Source of the DNA: Halobacteriovorax sp.
GTDB taxonomy: Bacteria; Bdellovibrionota; Bacteriovoracia; Bacteriovoracales; Bacteriovoracaceae
Length of the DNA stretch: 64,000 bases
Reading direction: 5' to 3'
Assembly: GCA_020048985.1 (NCBI GenBank)
Contig: JAIFLR010000020.1
Coordinates: 1 to 64,000, forward strand
In this document: piece after piece, positions 8,517 to 16,275 of the stretch
Numbering within the stretch: the first letter of the stretch is position 1
How the letters are laid out: each line of letters begins with the position of its first letter
Position numbers and translations under genes: made by a program
Notes under the pieces: model-generated
The model's input: only the letters and a program-made list of their open reading frames with translations
Database searches by the model: none
Told to the model about the DNA's origin: nothing

Positions 8517-9437
8517 ATGAAGTATTTTGTACTGCTTATCCTTCTATTTTCAGCTCACCATCAACTCCACGCGGTTGAGGAAAAAACGATTCATGTGGAA
8601 GGCCAATTGTCTCGCGGCAGCTGGATGGACTTCACTTCTTCTCCCGAGCTTAATCTTAAAAAACTTTTTGAACTTCTTGGTCACTCTCGCACTGGTGAGA
8701 AGCTGATCAAGGAAGCCCAGTACAAGGCCAGTCGTTCGGGTCAAACCCTCCATGATGTGGTGAAGGCCGGGGAGTCTTCGTTAACTGATACGACTCTGGT
8801 TCGAAAGTTTTCTCCCCATTCGCCAGAGCACGTTATCTACGAGTCACGATCGATGGTTTTTATTAGTCGACATTTAGGTTGGGATGACGCTCTGCTTGAT
8901 CTGGCCCATGAGCTGACCCATTTTGTTTACCGAGAAAGTTTTAATCCCTATTCAGATAGTTTTAATGCCAAAGACTTTATTAAGAGCACCATCGAAGGCC
9001 ACGGGGGAGAAGTTCAAGCCTTCTTGACCGAATGCCGTGTTTTGAAAGAATTGTTTTCGACTAAAGTTCAGTCCCGCTCTCATTGCCAGAAAATTGAAGG
9101 TGATCGAGGTGAGTTGTCTTTTAGTAAAGCAGTTGAGCTATTTTATCATGTAGGTGATTATTATCCGAGTTTCAATAAACAGCTTGAAGGCAGATCCATC
9201 GCTAGCTCATTTTCAGACCTAAAAGGTGAAAAAATAAATTTTATTTCTTCCGCTTACGGCGTGCCCTATCCGATTGCTGCGCTTATGGAGTACGATTTAG
9301 TCCTAAACAAGGTTTGTGAAAACGATAAAAAGCGTCTTGCCTACATGCAGCAAGGTCCTCAACGTGGTCCTGCATCTACTCTAGTCGGTAAAGAAAAATT
9401 CCAAGAAACCTACTCCGAGCGCTGCCCGCAAAAATAA
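8517..9437 (+). CDS. Secreted HExxH zinc-metallopeptidase-like protein
   Basis: A signal peptide (MKYFVLLILLFSAHHQLHAV) precedes a 285-residue mature protein. The motif AHELTHF (His131, Glu132, His135) is the HExxH zinc-binding signature. About 30 residues later GHGGEVQAFLTECRVL supplies Glu165, a possible third zinc ligand, in the arrangement of a gluzincin. Several cysteines in the second half could form disulfides. This suggests a periplasmic or secreted peptidase, but the rest of the sequence matches no family I recognise, so the substrate is unknown. It follows the lipoprotein operon by 47 bases and may be co-transcribed with it. Confidence 0.65.
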   Translation: MKYFVLLILLFSAHHQLHAVEEKTIHVEGQLSRGSWMDFTSSPELNLKKLFELLGHSRTGEKLIKEAQYKASRSGQTLHDVVKAGESSLTDTTLVRKFSPHSPEHVIYESRSMVFISRHLGWDDALLDLAHELTHFVYRESFNPYSDSFNAKDFIKSTIEGHGGEVQAFLTECRVLKELFSTKVQSRSHCQKIEGDRGELSFSKAVELFYHVGDYYPSFNKQLEGRSIASSFSDLKGEKINFISSAYGVPYPIAALMEYDLVLNKVCENDKKRLAYMQQGPQRGPASTLVGKEKFQETYSERCPQK

Positions 9438-9469
9438 TTTCGACAACTCTTGAATTCCTTCGGAAATGA

Positions 9470-9498
9470 TTGAAATTTCTGGCCCTAAAAGGTAAAAC
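9470..9498 (+). promoter_or_regulatory. Candidate sigma-70 promoter for nuoBCDI
   Basis: TTGAAA at 9470-9475 is followed after 17 bases by TAAAAC at 9493-9498. The spacing is ideal and the boxes are partial matches to consensus. It lies 38 bases upstream of the nuoB start, in the only gap large enough for a promoter. Predicted by eye only. Confidence 0.4.
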
Positions 9499-9536
9499 TA
9501 AGGCTAGTTAATTTTTAGTTGAACCGGAGTTAATCC

Positions 9537-10019
9537 ATGCAAGATGGTGTTGTTCTTACGACCCTTGATGATTTTTTGAACTGGGGTCGAAAAAATTCTT
9601 TATGGCCAATGACCTTTGGTCTTGCTTGTTGTGCGATCGAAATGATGGCAACAGGTGCATCTAAATACGATTTAGAAAGATTTGGTTGTGGAGCCTTCAT
9701 GGCCACTCCTCGTCGATCTGATCTCATGATTGTTGCAGGCACAGTAACTTTGAAAATGGCAACTCGTGTGAAAGTTCTCTACGAGCAAATGGCCGAGCCA
9801 AAATACGTAATCTCAATGGGCTCTTGTGCGAACAAGGGTGGACCATACTGGCAGTACGGTTATCACGTTCTTAAAGGCGTTGATGAAGTGGTTCCTGTTG
9901 ACGTGTATGTTCCAGGCTGTCCTCCTCGTCCTGAAGCTCTTATCGAAGGTGTAATGACTCTTCAGAAGAAAATTGCAAACGAGCGTCTTCTTCGTAATAA
10001 GTGGGTAAAACATGCATAA
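9537..10019 (+). CDS. nuoB: NADH-quinone oxidoreductase subunit B
   Basis: NuoB carries the terminal [4Fe-4S] cluster N2 of complex I, which hands electrons to quinone. The cluster-binding cysteines are visible in LACCAIEMM (the tandem Cys pair), GSCANKGG and the C-terminal [10 protein letters not shown]. The length of 160 residues is typical. CGGAG at 9525-9529 is a suitable ribosome site for ATG 9537. The gene overlaps nuoC by eight bases. No nuoA lies upstream, where it usually is; the preceding gene is a metallopeptidase-like protein. Confidence 0.95.
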   Translation: MQDGVVLTTLDDFLNWGRKNSLWPMTFGLACCAIEMMATGASKYDLERFGCGAFMATPRRSDLMIVAGTVTLKMATRVKVLYEQMAEPKYVISMGSCANKGGPYWQYGYHVLKGVDEVVPVDVYVPGCPPRPEALIEGVMTLQKKIANERLLRNKWVKHA

Positions 10020-10584
10020 GGAATTATCAGACCTGATTAACAGAAATGTCTCAGGTGCAAACGCTGTGGCCTACTTAACTGCTGATTCAAAGAAGTTTGA
10101 TTCAAGTATTACGGTTGATGCTAGTCATATCCTAAAAGTTATCGAGTTTCTTAAATCAAATAAAGAAACATCATTCAACTCTCTTCACTGCATCAGCGGT
10201 GTTGATTATATGGATCATATGGAAGTTTGTTACATGCTGACTAACTATGACCCAACAGCTGTGAGAGACGTGACAGTGAAAGTTAAAGTCACTGACCGTG
10301 TAAGTCCTGCAGTTGATTCAATTGTTAACGTATTTGCTGCTGCTAACTTTTTGGAGCGCGAAGTTTTCGACATGTTTGGAATTAAATTTAATAACCATCC
10401 GGATCTGAGAAGAATTCTTTGTCCTGATGATTGGCAAGGATTCCCGCTTCGTAAAGATTACGTAGCTCAGAAAGATTATAACGGCATGACTGTCTATCCA
10501 GACAATAAGATGAATATGGAAGACCGTGAGTTCATCGTTCGTCAGGATATGATTAAAAAAGCGCAAGCTGCGAAAGCTCAATAA
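10012..10584 (+). CDS. nuoC: NADH-quinone oxidoreductase subunit C
   Basis: NuoC is a hydrophilic peripheral-arm subunit of complex I. The family signature is clear in [20 protein letters not shown] followed by [16 protein letters not shown]. At 190 residues it is a stand-alone NuoC, not fused to NuoD as in enterobacteria. The ATG lies inside the end of nuoB (ATGCATAAG), which implies translational coupling. The C-terminal 30 residues are charged and Lys/Ala-rich ([10 protein letters not shown]). Confidence 0.95.
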   Translation: MHKELSDLINRNVSGANAVAYLTADSKKFDSSITVDASHILKVIEFLKSNKETSFNSLHCISGVDYMDHMEVCYMLTNYDPTAVRDVTVKVKVTDRVSPAVDSIVNVFAAANFLEREVFDMFGIKFNNHPDLRRILCPDDWQGFPLRKDYVAQKDYNGMTVYPDNKMNMEDREFIVRQDMIKKAQAAKAQ

Positions 10585-10594
10585 GAGGTAAAAT

Positions 10595-11773
10595 ATGCAA
10601 ACCCGTTGGGATGTTGGCGAACCAATAAAGCCGACTCTAAATACTGAAACAGAACAGCTTAAATCAGAACTTCTGACTCTGAATATGGGCCCGCAGCATC
10701 CTGCCACCCACGGAGTTTTGAGAATTGAAATCTGGACTGATTCTGAAATTGTGGCCCACGCTATTCCGCACATTGGTTACCTTCACCGCTGCATGGAAAA
10801 ACATTCAGAAAATATCGACTTTCGTGGTGTGATTCCTTTTGTTGATCGCTTGGATTACCTGGCTTCAATGAACATGGAATGGACCTATGCCATGACGATT
10901 GAAAAGATGTTAGGAACAGAAGTTCCTCGTCGTGCTGAGCTTCTTCGTATTATGACTTGCGAGCTTCAGCGTATTGCCTCTCACTTAATGGCCTTCGGAA
11001 CATACGCCATCGATTTAGGAGCTTTCTCTCCTTTCTTATATGCTTTTGATTACCGTGAAAAAATTCTTCGTTTCTTCGAAGAAGTTTCTGGTGCTCGTCT
11101 TCTTTACAACTACATTTGGATTGGTGGTTTATGGAATGACTGGAATGATGATCAAATCGCAAGAGTTTCAGCTTTCTGTAATGACATGGAAGAAGAAACG
11201 AAGAAATATCACGAGCTTCTTTCAATGAACAAAATCTTCATCGCTCGTACCGCTAATGTTGGTGTGATGAGTGTTCAAGACTGTCTCGATTTTGGTGCTA
11301 CGGGCCCTATCCTTCGTGGAGCAGGGATGAAGTGGGATCTTCGTAAGAATGCTCCTTACTCACTTTATAATGAATTTGATTTTGATGTCCCAGTTGGTGG
11401 GGTTGATGGTGTTGGTCAAGCAGGTGACTGCTGGAACCGTTATATCGTTCGTATGAAAGAAGTTGTTGAGTCGATCAAAATAATCCGTCAGGTAATTGAG
11501 AAACTTGAGCCAGGCTCAATCATGGGCAAAGTGCCTAAGGTCATGAAGCTTCCTGAAGGTGAGGTCTATGTTCGTGCTGAGTGCCCTCGTGGAGAGCTTG
11601 CTTTCCATTTGGTAACTAAAGCCGATGAGAAAATGCCTTATCGTTTAAAAGTTAAGTCTCCCTGTTTTGCACACACATCTATGCTTCCAAGAGTAGCACC
11701 TGGTCAGATGATTGCTGACTTTGTGGCCACTGTAGGATCAATTGATATCGTATTAGGAGAAATAGACAGATGA
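10595..11773 (+). CDS. nuoD: NADH-quinone oxidoreductase subunit D (49 kDa)
   Basis: NuoD forms much of the quinone-binding site together with NuoB. Signature segments are LNMGPQHPATHGVLRIEI near the N-terminus, HIGYLHRCMEK, GVDGVGQAGDCWNRYIVRM and CPRGELAFHLV. The length of 392 residues is normal, with about 30 extra residues before the conserved start region. AGAGGT precedes ATG 10595. It overlaps nuoI by four bases (ATGA), so it belongs to one operon with nuoB, nuoC and nuoI. Confidence 0.95.
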   Translation: MQTRWDVGEPIKPTLNTETEQLKSELLTLNMGPQHPATHGVLRIEIWTDSEIVAHAIPHIGYLHRCMEKHSENIDFRGVIPFVDRLDYLASMNMEWTYAMTIEKMLGTEVPRRAELLRIMTCELQRIASHLMAFGTYAIDLGAFSPFLYAFDYREKILRFFEEVSGARLLYNYIWIGGLWNDWNDDQIARVSAFCNDMEEETKKYHELLSMNKIFIARTANVGVMSVQDCLDFGATGPILRGAGMKWDLRKNAPYSLYNEFDFDVPVGGVDGVGQAGDCWNRYIVRMKEVVESIKIIRQVIEKLEPGSIMGKVPKVMKLPEGEVYVRAECPRGELAFHLVTKADEKMPYRLKVKSPCFAHTSMLPRVAPGQMIADFVATVGSIDIVLGEIDR

Positions 11774-12279
11774 GTACACAAGTTCACCATCCATCTTCTG
11801 TTAAAGAATATTTCGGTGGTCTATGGGACGGTATCACGTCGAGTCTTAAAGGTATGTGGATTACGTTCCGCTACGTTTGGGCCGTTAAGCCAGTTTCAAT
11901 TGAATACCCTGAAGTTCGAGAAGTCCTTCCTGAGCGCGCTCGTATGCGTCTCTTTAACGATTCTCTTAACTGCATCAGCTGTACTCAATGTGCTATGGCA
12001 TGTCCGGTAGATTGCATCTACATCGCTTCAGAGAAACTTCCTGAAGGATCAGAGATTAAAAAAACCAGCAATGGGCAAGCGATACGTCTGAAGCTCACTC
12101 AATTTACAATTGATACAGCACTTTGCTGTTACTGCGGGCTTTGCACGACAGTGTGTCCTACTGAGTGTCTGACTCACTCTCATGATTATGAATTCTCGGC
12201 CTACACAATTGATCAGATGAAATATGATTATTTGGCGCCGGATATTACGGCCTGGAGAGATCGTATTGTTAAAGCTTAA
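11770..12279 (+). CDS. nuoI: NADH-quinone oxidoreductase subunit I (two 4Fe-4S ferredoxin-type)
   Basis: NuoI carries clusters N6a and N6b that bridge the electron path to N2 in NuoB. Two ferredoxin motifs are seen: CISCTQCAMACPVDC and CCYCGLCTTVCPTEC, each with CxxCxxCxxxCP spacing. The N-terminal amphipathic region (GGLWDGITSSLKGMWITFRY) is the usual membrane-associated helix. It is 169 residues long. It is the last gene of this operon: a strong rho-independent terminator follows 17 bases after the stop, so nuoH and the membrane-arm genes are not part of this transcript. Confidence 0.95.
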   Translation: MSTQVHHPSSVKEYFGGLWDGITSSLKGMWITFRYVWAVKPVSIEYPEVREVLPERARMRLFNDSLNCISCTQCAMACPVDCIYIASEKLPEGSEIKKTSNGQAIRLKLTQFTIDTALCCYCGLCTTVCPTECLTHSHDYEFSAYTIDQMKYDYLAPDITAWRDRIVKA

Positions 12280-12295
12280 AAGAAATTAAAAAGCG

Positions 12296-12322
12296 AAGGC
12301 CCCTTTATGGGGCCTTTTTTTT
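12296..12322 (+). terminator. Rho-independent terminator after nuoI
   Basis: An 8-bp perfect GC-rich stem AAGGCCCC / GGGGCCTT (12296-12303 with 12309-12316) has a five-base TTTAT loop and is followed by a run of T. Because the left flank also has A-rich sequence, it may work in both directions and also serve the leftward frame ending at 12324. Confidence 0.9.
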
Positions 12323-12323
12323 A

Positions 12324-12668
12324 TTATTGAGGAGCTGTTAAGTCATCAGTCCGTAAAAGTCTATATAGTGAGTATGAGCAAGCCTCGCCAGGATAACAGC
12401 TGCCATGAACCCCTACCATATGACCCTTGCTTGATATTAAGCCCGAAGGGATCAAGTAGTTTAAATTAGCTCTCGGGACGGAGTATATGAGCTCGCCTGT
12501 CTTACTGTGGAAGGCACTAAAAATTGGTGACGAAAGATTTCTCGGAGAAAAAGAACCATAAATAATATTCTTCTGATTATCAATTGCGCAAATAAAACCA
12601 CTGTCTAAAAATTCTGGGTAGTATTTAAATTCGTCTAGCCTCGGCTTTATTCTTTTGTTGCCGGGAAT
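12324..12668 (-). pseudogene. Start-less reading frame, probable frameshifted C-terminal part of the upstream secreted protein
   Basis: A leftward frame of 114 sense codons runs from 12668 to a TAA at 12324-12326. It has no ATG, GTG or TTG in its first two thirds. Its translation looks like genuine protein (for example LDEFKYYPEFLDSGFICAID and GHMVGVHGSCYPGEACSYSL), with four cysteines and a sensible stop just before the nuoI terminator. It overlaps the last 22 bases of the 265-residue secreted-protein gene in another frame, next to an A-rich run (ACAAAAGAATAAAG). The simplest reading is one gene of about 370 codons broken by a single-base indel, either real or a sequencing error. A separate gene with a rare start such as ATT cannot be excluded. 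Confidence 0.45.
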
Positions 12669-13444
12669 TCACATAGTTTATATCTATCATCATAATCAAT
12701 AGAGGTTATTGAAGTAGGACGTGAAGTTCCCCTTAAATGTCCTTGGACTTTCAAGTTTTCTTTAATTCTTTCGGGTGTATTGTAGAAATGCGCTCTGTTT
12801 AATTTGTTAATTTCTATTGAATCTTGTCCTTTAATCCACCAAAGGCATGTTATCGCTTCAAGATCTTTATCAGAGGCGTGAATAGCAGCACTTTTATTGT
12901 TTGAGTTTAAAATCATTAGTTGCATTTTTTTGGTACTTTGCTTTAATGCTTTGTTCGTGCTCGGAGTGTTGGCGATTGGATATCTTTCATTTATCCATCT
13001 TTGGACATCATCCCGTACACCACTGTTATCAGAGTCGATCCCGGCCAGAGTTTTCTTACCTTCATCACCAGGGTCAGCAACCTCCAAAGAATTATCAATG
13101 GTGAAAGTGATGAAAGCTACCAAAGCAGTCTCATCCTTTGAAGAATTTCCTGAGGTTGTTTGGACTTTGACTCTATACTCGTAATTACCTGGTTTAAGTG
13201 CGCTGCCTTTAAATTTTCCGATTGTATGATTCCCTTCCTTGTAGACCTCACCTTTAAATTCAGATGCGCCATTCTTTGGCTTAAAGAAGGCTTCAGATAT
13301 AAATGCAAAGCCTTCCAGCTTAACTTTTACATATGCCTCTTTGACGGGTGAATTTATGGGGGTCGCTATCAGTTTCTCTTTTGCCTGCACCAGATTTGGT
13401 TGGAAAATAATCACGCTAAATAATGCCAAATGAAGAAATCTCAC
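12647..13444 (-). CDS. Secreted protein with a calcium-binding-like loop, unknown function
   Basis: A signal peptide (MRFLHLALFSVIIFQPNLVQA) is followed by a beta-rich domain (residues 30-115) and then DSDNSGVRDDVQRWI, whose DxDxxGxxDD pattern resembles calcium-binding loops found in secreted proteins. The C-terminal 100 residues contain two cysteines (CLWW and CEFP). The annotated stop may be artificial, because an open, protein-like frame continues beyond it in the next phase (12324-12668). A candidate promoter with an 11-G tract nearby lies about 100-160 bases upstream. No catalytic motif is visible. Confidence 0.65.
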   Translation of the reverse strand: MRFLHLALFSVIIFQPNLVQAKEKLIATPINSPVKEAYVKVKLEGFAFISEAFFKPKNGASEFKGEVYKEGNHTIGKFKGSALKPGNYEYRVKVQTTSGNSSKDETALVAFITFTIDNSLEVADPGDEGKKTLAGIDSDNSGVRDDVQRWINERYPIANTPSTNKALKQSTKKMQLMILNSNNKSAAIHASDKDLEAITCLWWIKGQDSIEINKLNRAHFYNTPERIKENLKVQGHLRGTSRPTSITSIDYDDRYKLCEFPATKE

Positions 13445-13549
13445 GCAAAAACTCCAGAAAACAATTCACGGTAAAAATTAGATATTCTGTAGTTTCGGTT
13501 GAATTAAAAGATTGCTAGACTTAATTTTTCTAAATAATTGGCGGAATTC

Positions 13550-13578
13550 AATATTCCAGTTGCTTAGCTTGTTGACAA
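13550..13578 (-). promoter_or_regulatory. Candidate promoter for the 13444 secreted-protein gene, next to a poly-C/G tract
   Basis: Read leftward, TTGTCA (13573-13578) and AATATT (13550-13555) are separated by 17 bases. Transcription would start about 100 bases before ATG 13444. The poly-C tract of the same strand (13596-13606) lies about 17 bases upstream of the -35 box. Prediction by eye. Confidence 0.35.
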
Positions 13579-13595
13579 TATTCTCTTCGAAAAAA

Positions 13596-13606
13596 GGGGG
13601 GGGGGG
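13596..13606. repeat. 11-base G homopolymer (poly-C on the minus strand)
   Basis: Eleven consecutive G residues directly follow the stop codon of the leftward lipoprotein gene (13607-13609), preceded on the plus strand by six A. Such long G/C tracts are rare in a moderate-GC genome, are prone to slippage, and are a classic site of phase variation or of sequencing-length error. Confidence 0.9.
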
Positions 13607-13927
13607 TTATTTTGCGACAATATATTCCATGACCATCTCATTCTTTTTCATCTTACCCCTGAATTTAATGGGGGTTTGACTGTTAAGTGGTCGAACAGCA
13701 ATAAATTCGAGAGAAGCATAAGAGCTATAGATACTTACTTTGGAGGCCACTCCGCTGACGATGACAAAATCGGGAGTGCCTCTTTTGAGGATTCCTTCCT
13801 GGTTTGTGGCAGTCGAATTTCCATCTGAGAGACTTGATTTGCTCTCAAGTTCTCTGGTGGAAATACTGACGTCTTTTCCACATCCTGAAACAATGAATAA
13901 AACAATGATTAAAAGTTTATTAACCAT
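13607..13927 (-). CDS. Small lipoprotein, unknown function
   Basis: From ATG 13927 the product starts MVNKLLIIVLFIVSGC, a short lipoprotein signal with Cys at residue 16 followed by Gly-Lys-Asp. The mature part of about 90 residues is beta-rich and ends MVMEYIVAK. An upstream in-frame ATG at 13942 would add five residues and is less like a signal start. Eight bases overlap the end of the preceding leftward gene, so it is probably translated from the same transcript as the amidase. No known domain recognised. Confidence 0.65.
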   Translation of the reverse strand: MVNKLLIIVLFIVSGCGKDVSISTRELESKSSLSDGNSTATNQEGILKRGTPDFVIVSGVASKVSIYSSYASLEFIAVRPLNSQTPIKFRGKMKKNEMVMEYIVAK

Positions 13928-14318
13928 CACTGATTGTTCCATCGATTTTTAGTTTTCCAGCTTCTTCTTTAATGATGAATTCTGTACGAGAGGAGTGTTC
14001 GTCTTCACCATCACCATCTCTCTTTGCCGAGAAGAATTCTCCCATTTTGCTTTTTTTCCATTTATTCAATAATAGACCCAGTCCCTTTTTCTTTTTCTCT
14101 TTGGGGACTGATTTTACTTTCGAGATAAATTTTTCTTTCCCACCATTTTGAGCAAGGAAGTTTTCAGTGAAAACGTCCTCAACTAATTCTACATTGTGGT
14201 ATTTGGTAACCTCATCATATTTTTCAAATAGCTCCTGCATTTCCTTATCACTTCTGGCAAATGCACTTACTGAGAGAAAGCATATTAATAACGTTTTGAT
14301 AATAATTTGAAATCGCAT
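13920..14318 (-). CDS. Small secreted charged protein, unknown function
   Basis: A signal peptide (MRFQIIIKTLLICFLSVSAFA) precedes about 110 residues rich in Lys, Glu and Asp, including KVKSVPKEKKKKGLG and AKRDGDGEDEHSS. The start is supported by AAGGAG five bases upstream of ATG 14318, located inside the end of the amidase gene (34-base overlap). The C-terminal IIKEEAGKLKIDGTI resembles the closing strands of small NTF2-like or Cif-like periplasmic domains, but this is a weak impression. Confidence 0.6.
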   Translation of the reverse strand: MRFQIIIKTLLICFLSVSAFARSDKEMQELFEKYDEVTKYHNVELVEDVFTENFLAQNGGKEKFISKVKSVPKEKKKKGLGLLLNKWKKSKMGEFFSAKRDGDGEDEHSSRTEFIIKEEAGKLKIDGTISDG

Positions 14319-15136
14319 CCGTACTCCTTAGCTTTCTGCTGAATGGTGTCCATGTAGTTAGTGAAATTTCCGGGACAAGTGGTTCTGTGATATTGATTGT
14401 GATAGGCCAGTGATTTAATACGTGGATACTTTTTTTGTAGCTGACAAGAAAGTCGCGCCACCATATCAATGGTATCGGCAGTGGGATTTCTCGTCTCAAC
14501 CGTGGGATCATATCCGCCGGGATTAATGCTCCCATTATAAGCAGCATAGTTGCCATTGATTACAACACCAATGGTTGTCACATTGGCCTTAATCTTTTTA
14601 TTTTTCACTAGGGTAGAGTCAAATTTAGGGACTTGATTTTCTTTGCCGCACAGGATTTTTTTAGCGGCCCATAATTTTGATTGAACGGCATCCATTGGAA
14701 CAAAAATATTGCTTCCAGCGTGGGCGCCAACAATTTCAAACGGCCTTCCCACCGATGCTTTAGGAAGGGGCAATGCCATTCCTTCATAGGGGGAATTAAT
14801 CACAAAGCTATAGGCGATCATATACCAGGGATCACTTGAGCTGCCACGGTTCAAGTGATAAGCGTTGATGTCTTCAGGCGTATAGGTGGCAGGTGTTTCT
14901 GAGTGGTGAATCACGATTGTATCCACCATTTCTGTTGGACGCATACAAAATGAAGCTTTCTTGTTCCTAAGATAACTGACTTCCTGAACGTCGATCAGAT
15001 CATCTTCTGGCAACTCTGCTTTCAGAGCTTCACCTTCATAGAGCAGTTGACTCATGTCGGGGATGCTGACAAAACCCGAATCCTCTGCGAAAGCAGTGGA
15101 ATGTAGAAGTATTAGGAGCGGTAATAGTCTCTTCAC
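14285..15136 (-). CDS. Secreted N-acetylmuramoyl-L-alanine amidase (Amidase_2/PGRP type)
   Basis: After a signal peptide (MKRLLPLLILLHSTAFA), residues from about 70 onward form an Amidase_2/PGRP zinc amidase domain. MVDTIVIHHSETPATYTPED contains the first zinc ligand (HHS). WYMIAYSFVIN is the usual core strand. YHNQYHRTTCPGNF supplies the late His and Cys ligands (TTCPG). Such enzymes cleave the amide bond between muramic acid and the stem peptide of peptidoglycan, here in the periplasm or outside the cell. In a predator this could act on prey or self walls, which is speculation. It is first in a leftward set of small secreted genes. Confidence 0.85.
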   Translation of the reverse strand: MKRLLPLLILLHSTAFAEDSGFVSIPDMSQLLYEGEALKAELPEDDLIDVQEVSYLRNKKASFCMRPTEMVDTIVIHHSETPATYTPEDINAYHLNRGSSSDPWYMIAYSFVINSPYEGMALPLPKASVGRPFEIVGAHAGSNIFVPMDAVQSKLWAAKKILCGKENQVPKFDSTLVKNKKIKANVTTIGVVINGNYAAYNGSINPGGYDPTVETRNPTADTIDMVARLSCQLQKKYPRIKSLAYHNQYHRTTCPGNFTNYMDTIQQKAKEYGCDFKLLSKRY

Positions 15137-15212
15137 AGTTGACCCTTTTTATTCCTTATCGGAATGGTCGGGTAAAACTTAATAAGCCCATTTTCTCCCT
15201 AATTAAAAATTC

Positions 15213-15242
15213 TTGAGATATCGTGGACTTGCGTTGTAAGAT
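15213..15242 (+). promoter_or_regulatory. Candidate sigma-70 promoter for the DUF962-like gene
   Basis: TTGAGA (15213-15218) and TAAGAT (15237-15242) are separated by 18 bases. They lie 24 bases upstream of ATG 15266, in a short leader made of near-repeats of AAGAGT that ends in a GAGG ribosome site. Confidence 0.4.
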
Positions 15243-15265
15243 AAGAGTAAGAGTAAGAGGAAGCA

Positions 15266-15490
15266 ATGGAATTCAAAAACTTTTCTGATTTCTACCAATT
15301 TTACCTTCGAGAGCACTCGAATATTATGTGCAGAAAGCTCCATTTTCTGGGCACTTGTGGTGTTATTGCCCTTCTTCATTTTGTCTTTGAAAAAAATCGA
15401 CCGGCCACTTTTAAGCACCCGTATTACAGCCTTCTAGGTGATTTCAGAATGTTCTGGGATATCCTTGCCGGTAGAGTCAGGGCCTTCTAA
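15266..15490 (+). CDS. Internally shortened DUF962 (Mpo1-like) membrane protein
   Basis: Both ends of the DUF962/YGL010w family are well conserved: the N-terminal FYQFYLREHSNIMCRKLHFLG and the C-terminal FEKNRPATFKHPYYSLLGDF followed by RMFWDILAGR. Between them only about nine hydrophobic residues remain (TCGVIALLHFV), where family members carry about 35-45 residues forming membrane helices. The reading frame is intact, so this is an in-frame internal deletion to 74 residues. It may be a decayed gene or a mini-variant. In yeast the family member Mpo1 is an Fe(II) dioxygenase acting on 2-hydroxy fatty acids; conserved His residues at the ends remain here. Confidence 0.7.
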   Translation: MEFKNFSDFYQFYLREHSNIMCRKLHFLGTCGVIALLHFVFEKNRPATFKHPYYSLLGDFRMFWDILAGRVRAF

Positions 15491-16275
15491 GAACTCGCAC
15501 TCGAATAAGTTCTCAAACCTCTTCTCCAGAAATAAAGCATGATTATCCAAAGACTAACACTCACTGCTGTGAGGTGGAAAAATGTCGGCCAGTGAAAGGC
15601 TTCTATAAAAAGACGAACTGGAAAAGACGCTATCAGTGCAAACGGTAAGAAAATTGTAAAAACAATCCTCAGCCATCCCTTAAAAATTTTGTCGGGTCTC
15701 TCCATGGCAATACCCATGCTGTAAAATAGATCCATAAAGCCCTTAGTACTTTGAGTCCAGAAAACCGGCAGGATCATGAGCATCTGGCAGCAATAATAGA
15801 TAAGTGTGCCGTTAATTAATAACAAAATAAGCAGCAATACATTCCAGGCAGATATGTCCTGAGAGTAGGACAAAAGACTATAGGCAAAAATCCCTATCGC
15901 AATCAGAAGATTCATAAATGAGCTTGCGGAGAATTCCCGCAATGACAAAAAGAACAAAGGAGAAACAGGCCTGATTAAATGATAATCCAGATCCCCTCGA
16001 TTTATGTGAAAAGGAAGCCACCACAAATTGCTGGAAAGAACTGTCATGCTGATGGCATCGACTAAAATATAACTAGAAACAAAAATCATCATTTGTTCTT
16101 CAGTCCATCCAGCAAGCAAAGGCGTATGAAGGAAGAGGACTTTAAAAAACAGAATATTGACCGTGTAGTAGAGAATATCCATCACAATCTTAAAAGTGAA
16201 ATCGACACGAAATTCCATCGCCTTAGAGAACGAAAAACGCAGGAAATAAACATAGAGTTTTAGGTAGCGTTTCAT
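15487..16275 (-). CDS. ABC-2 type transporter permease (DUF990-like family)
   Basis: This integral membrane protein has about six hydrophobic helices (for example ILYYTVNILFFKVLFL and LLLILLLINGTLIYYCCQML). The segment LWWLPFHINRGDLDYHLIRP with LFFLSLREF is characteristic of the ABC2_membrane_6/DUF990 permeases, which pair with NatA/DrrA-type ATPases in exporters. Its start overlaps the end of the upstream permease gene by 53 bases. A second ATG at 16218 would avoid the overlap but would lose the conserved MKRYLKLYVYFLRFSF beginning. The substrate is unknown. Confidence 0.85.
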   Translation of the reverse strand: MKRYLKLYVYFLRFSFSKAMEFRVDFTFKIVMDILYYTVNILFFKVLFLHTPLLAGWTEEQMMIFVSSYILVDAISMTVLSSNLWWLPFHINRGDLDYHLIRPVSPLFFLSLREFSASSFMNLLIAIGIFAYSLLSYSQDISAWNVLLLILLLINGTLIYYCCQMLMILPVFWTQSTKGFMDLFYSMGIAMERPDKIFKGWLRIVFTIFLPFALIASFPVRLFIEAFHWPTFFHLTAVSVSLWIIMLYFWRRGLRTYSSASS

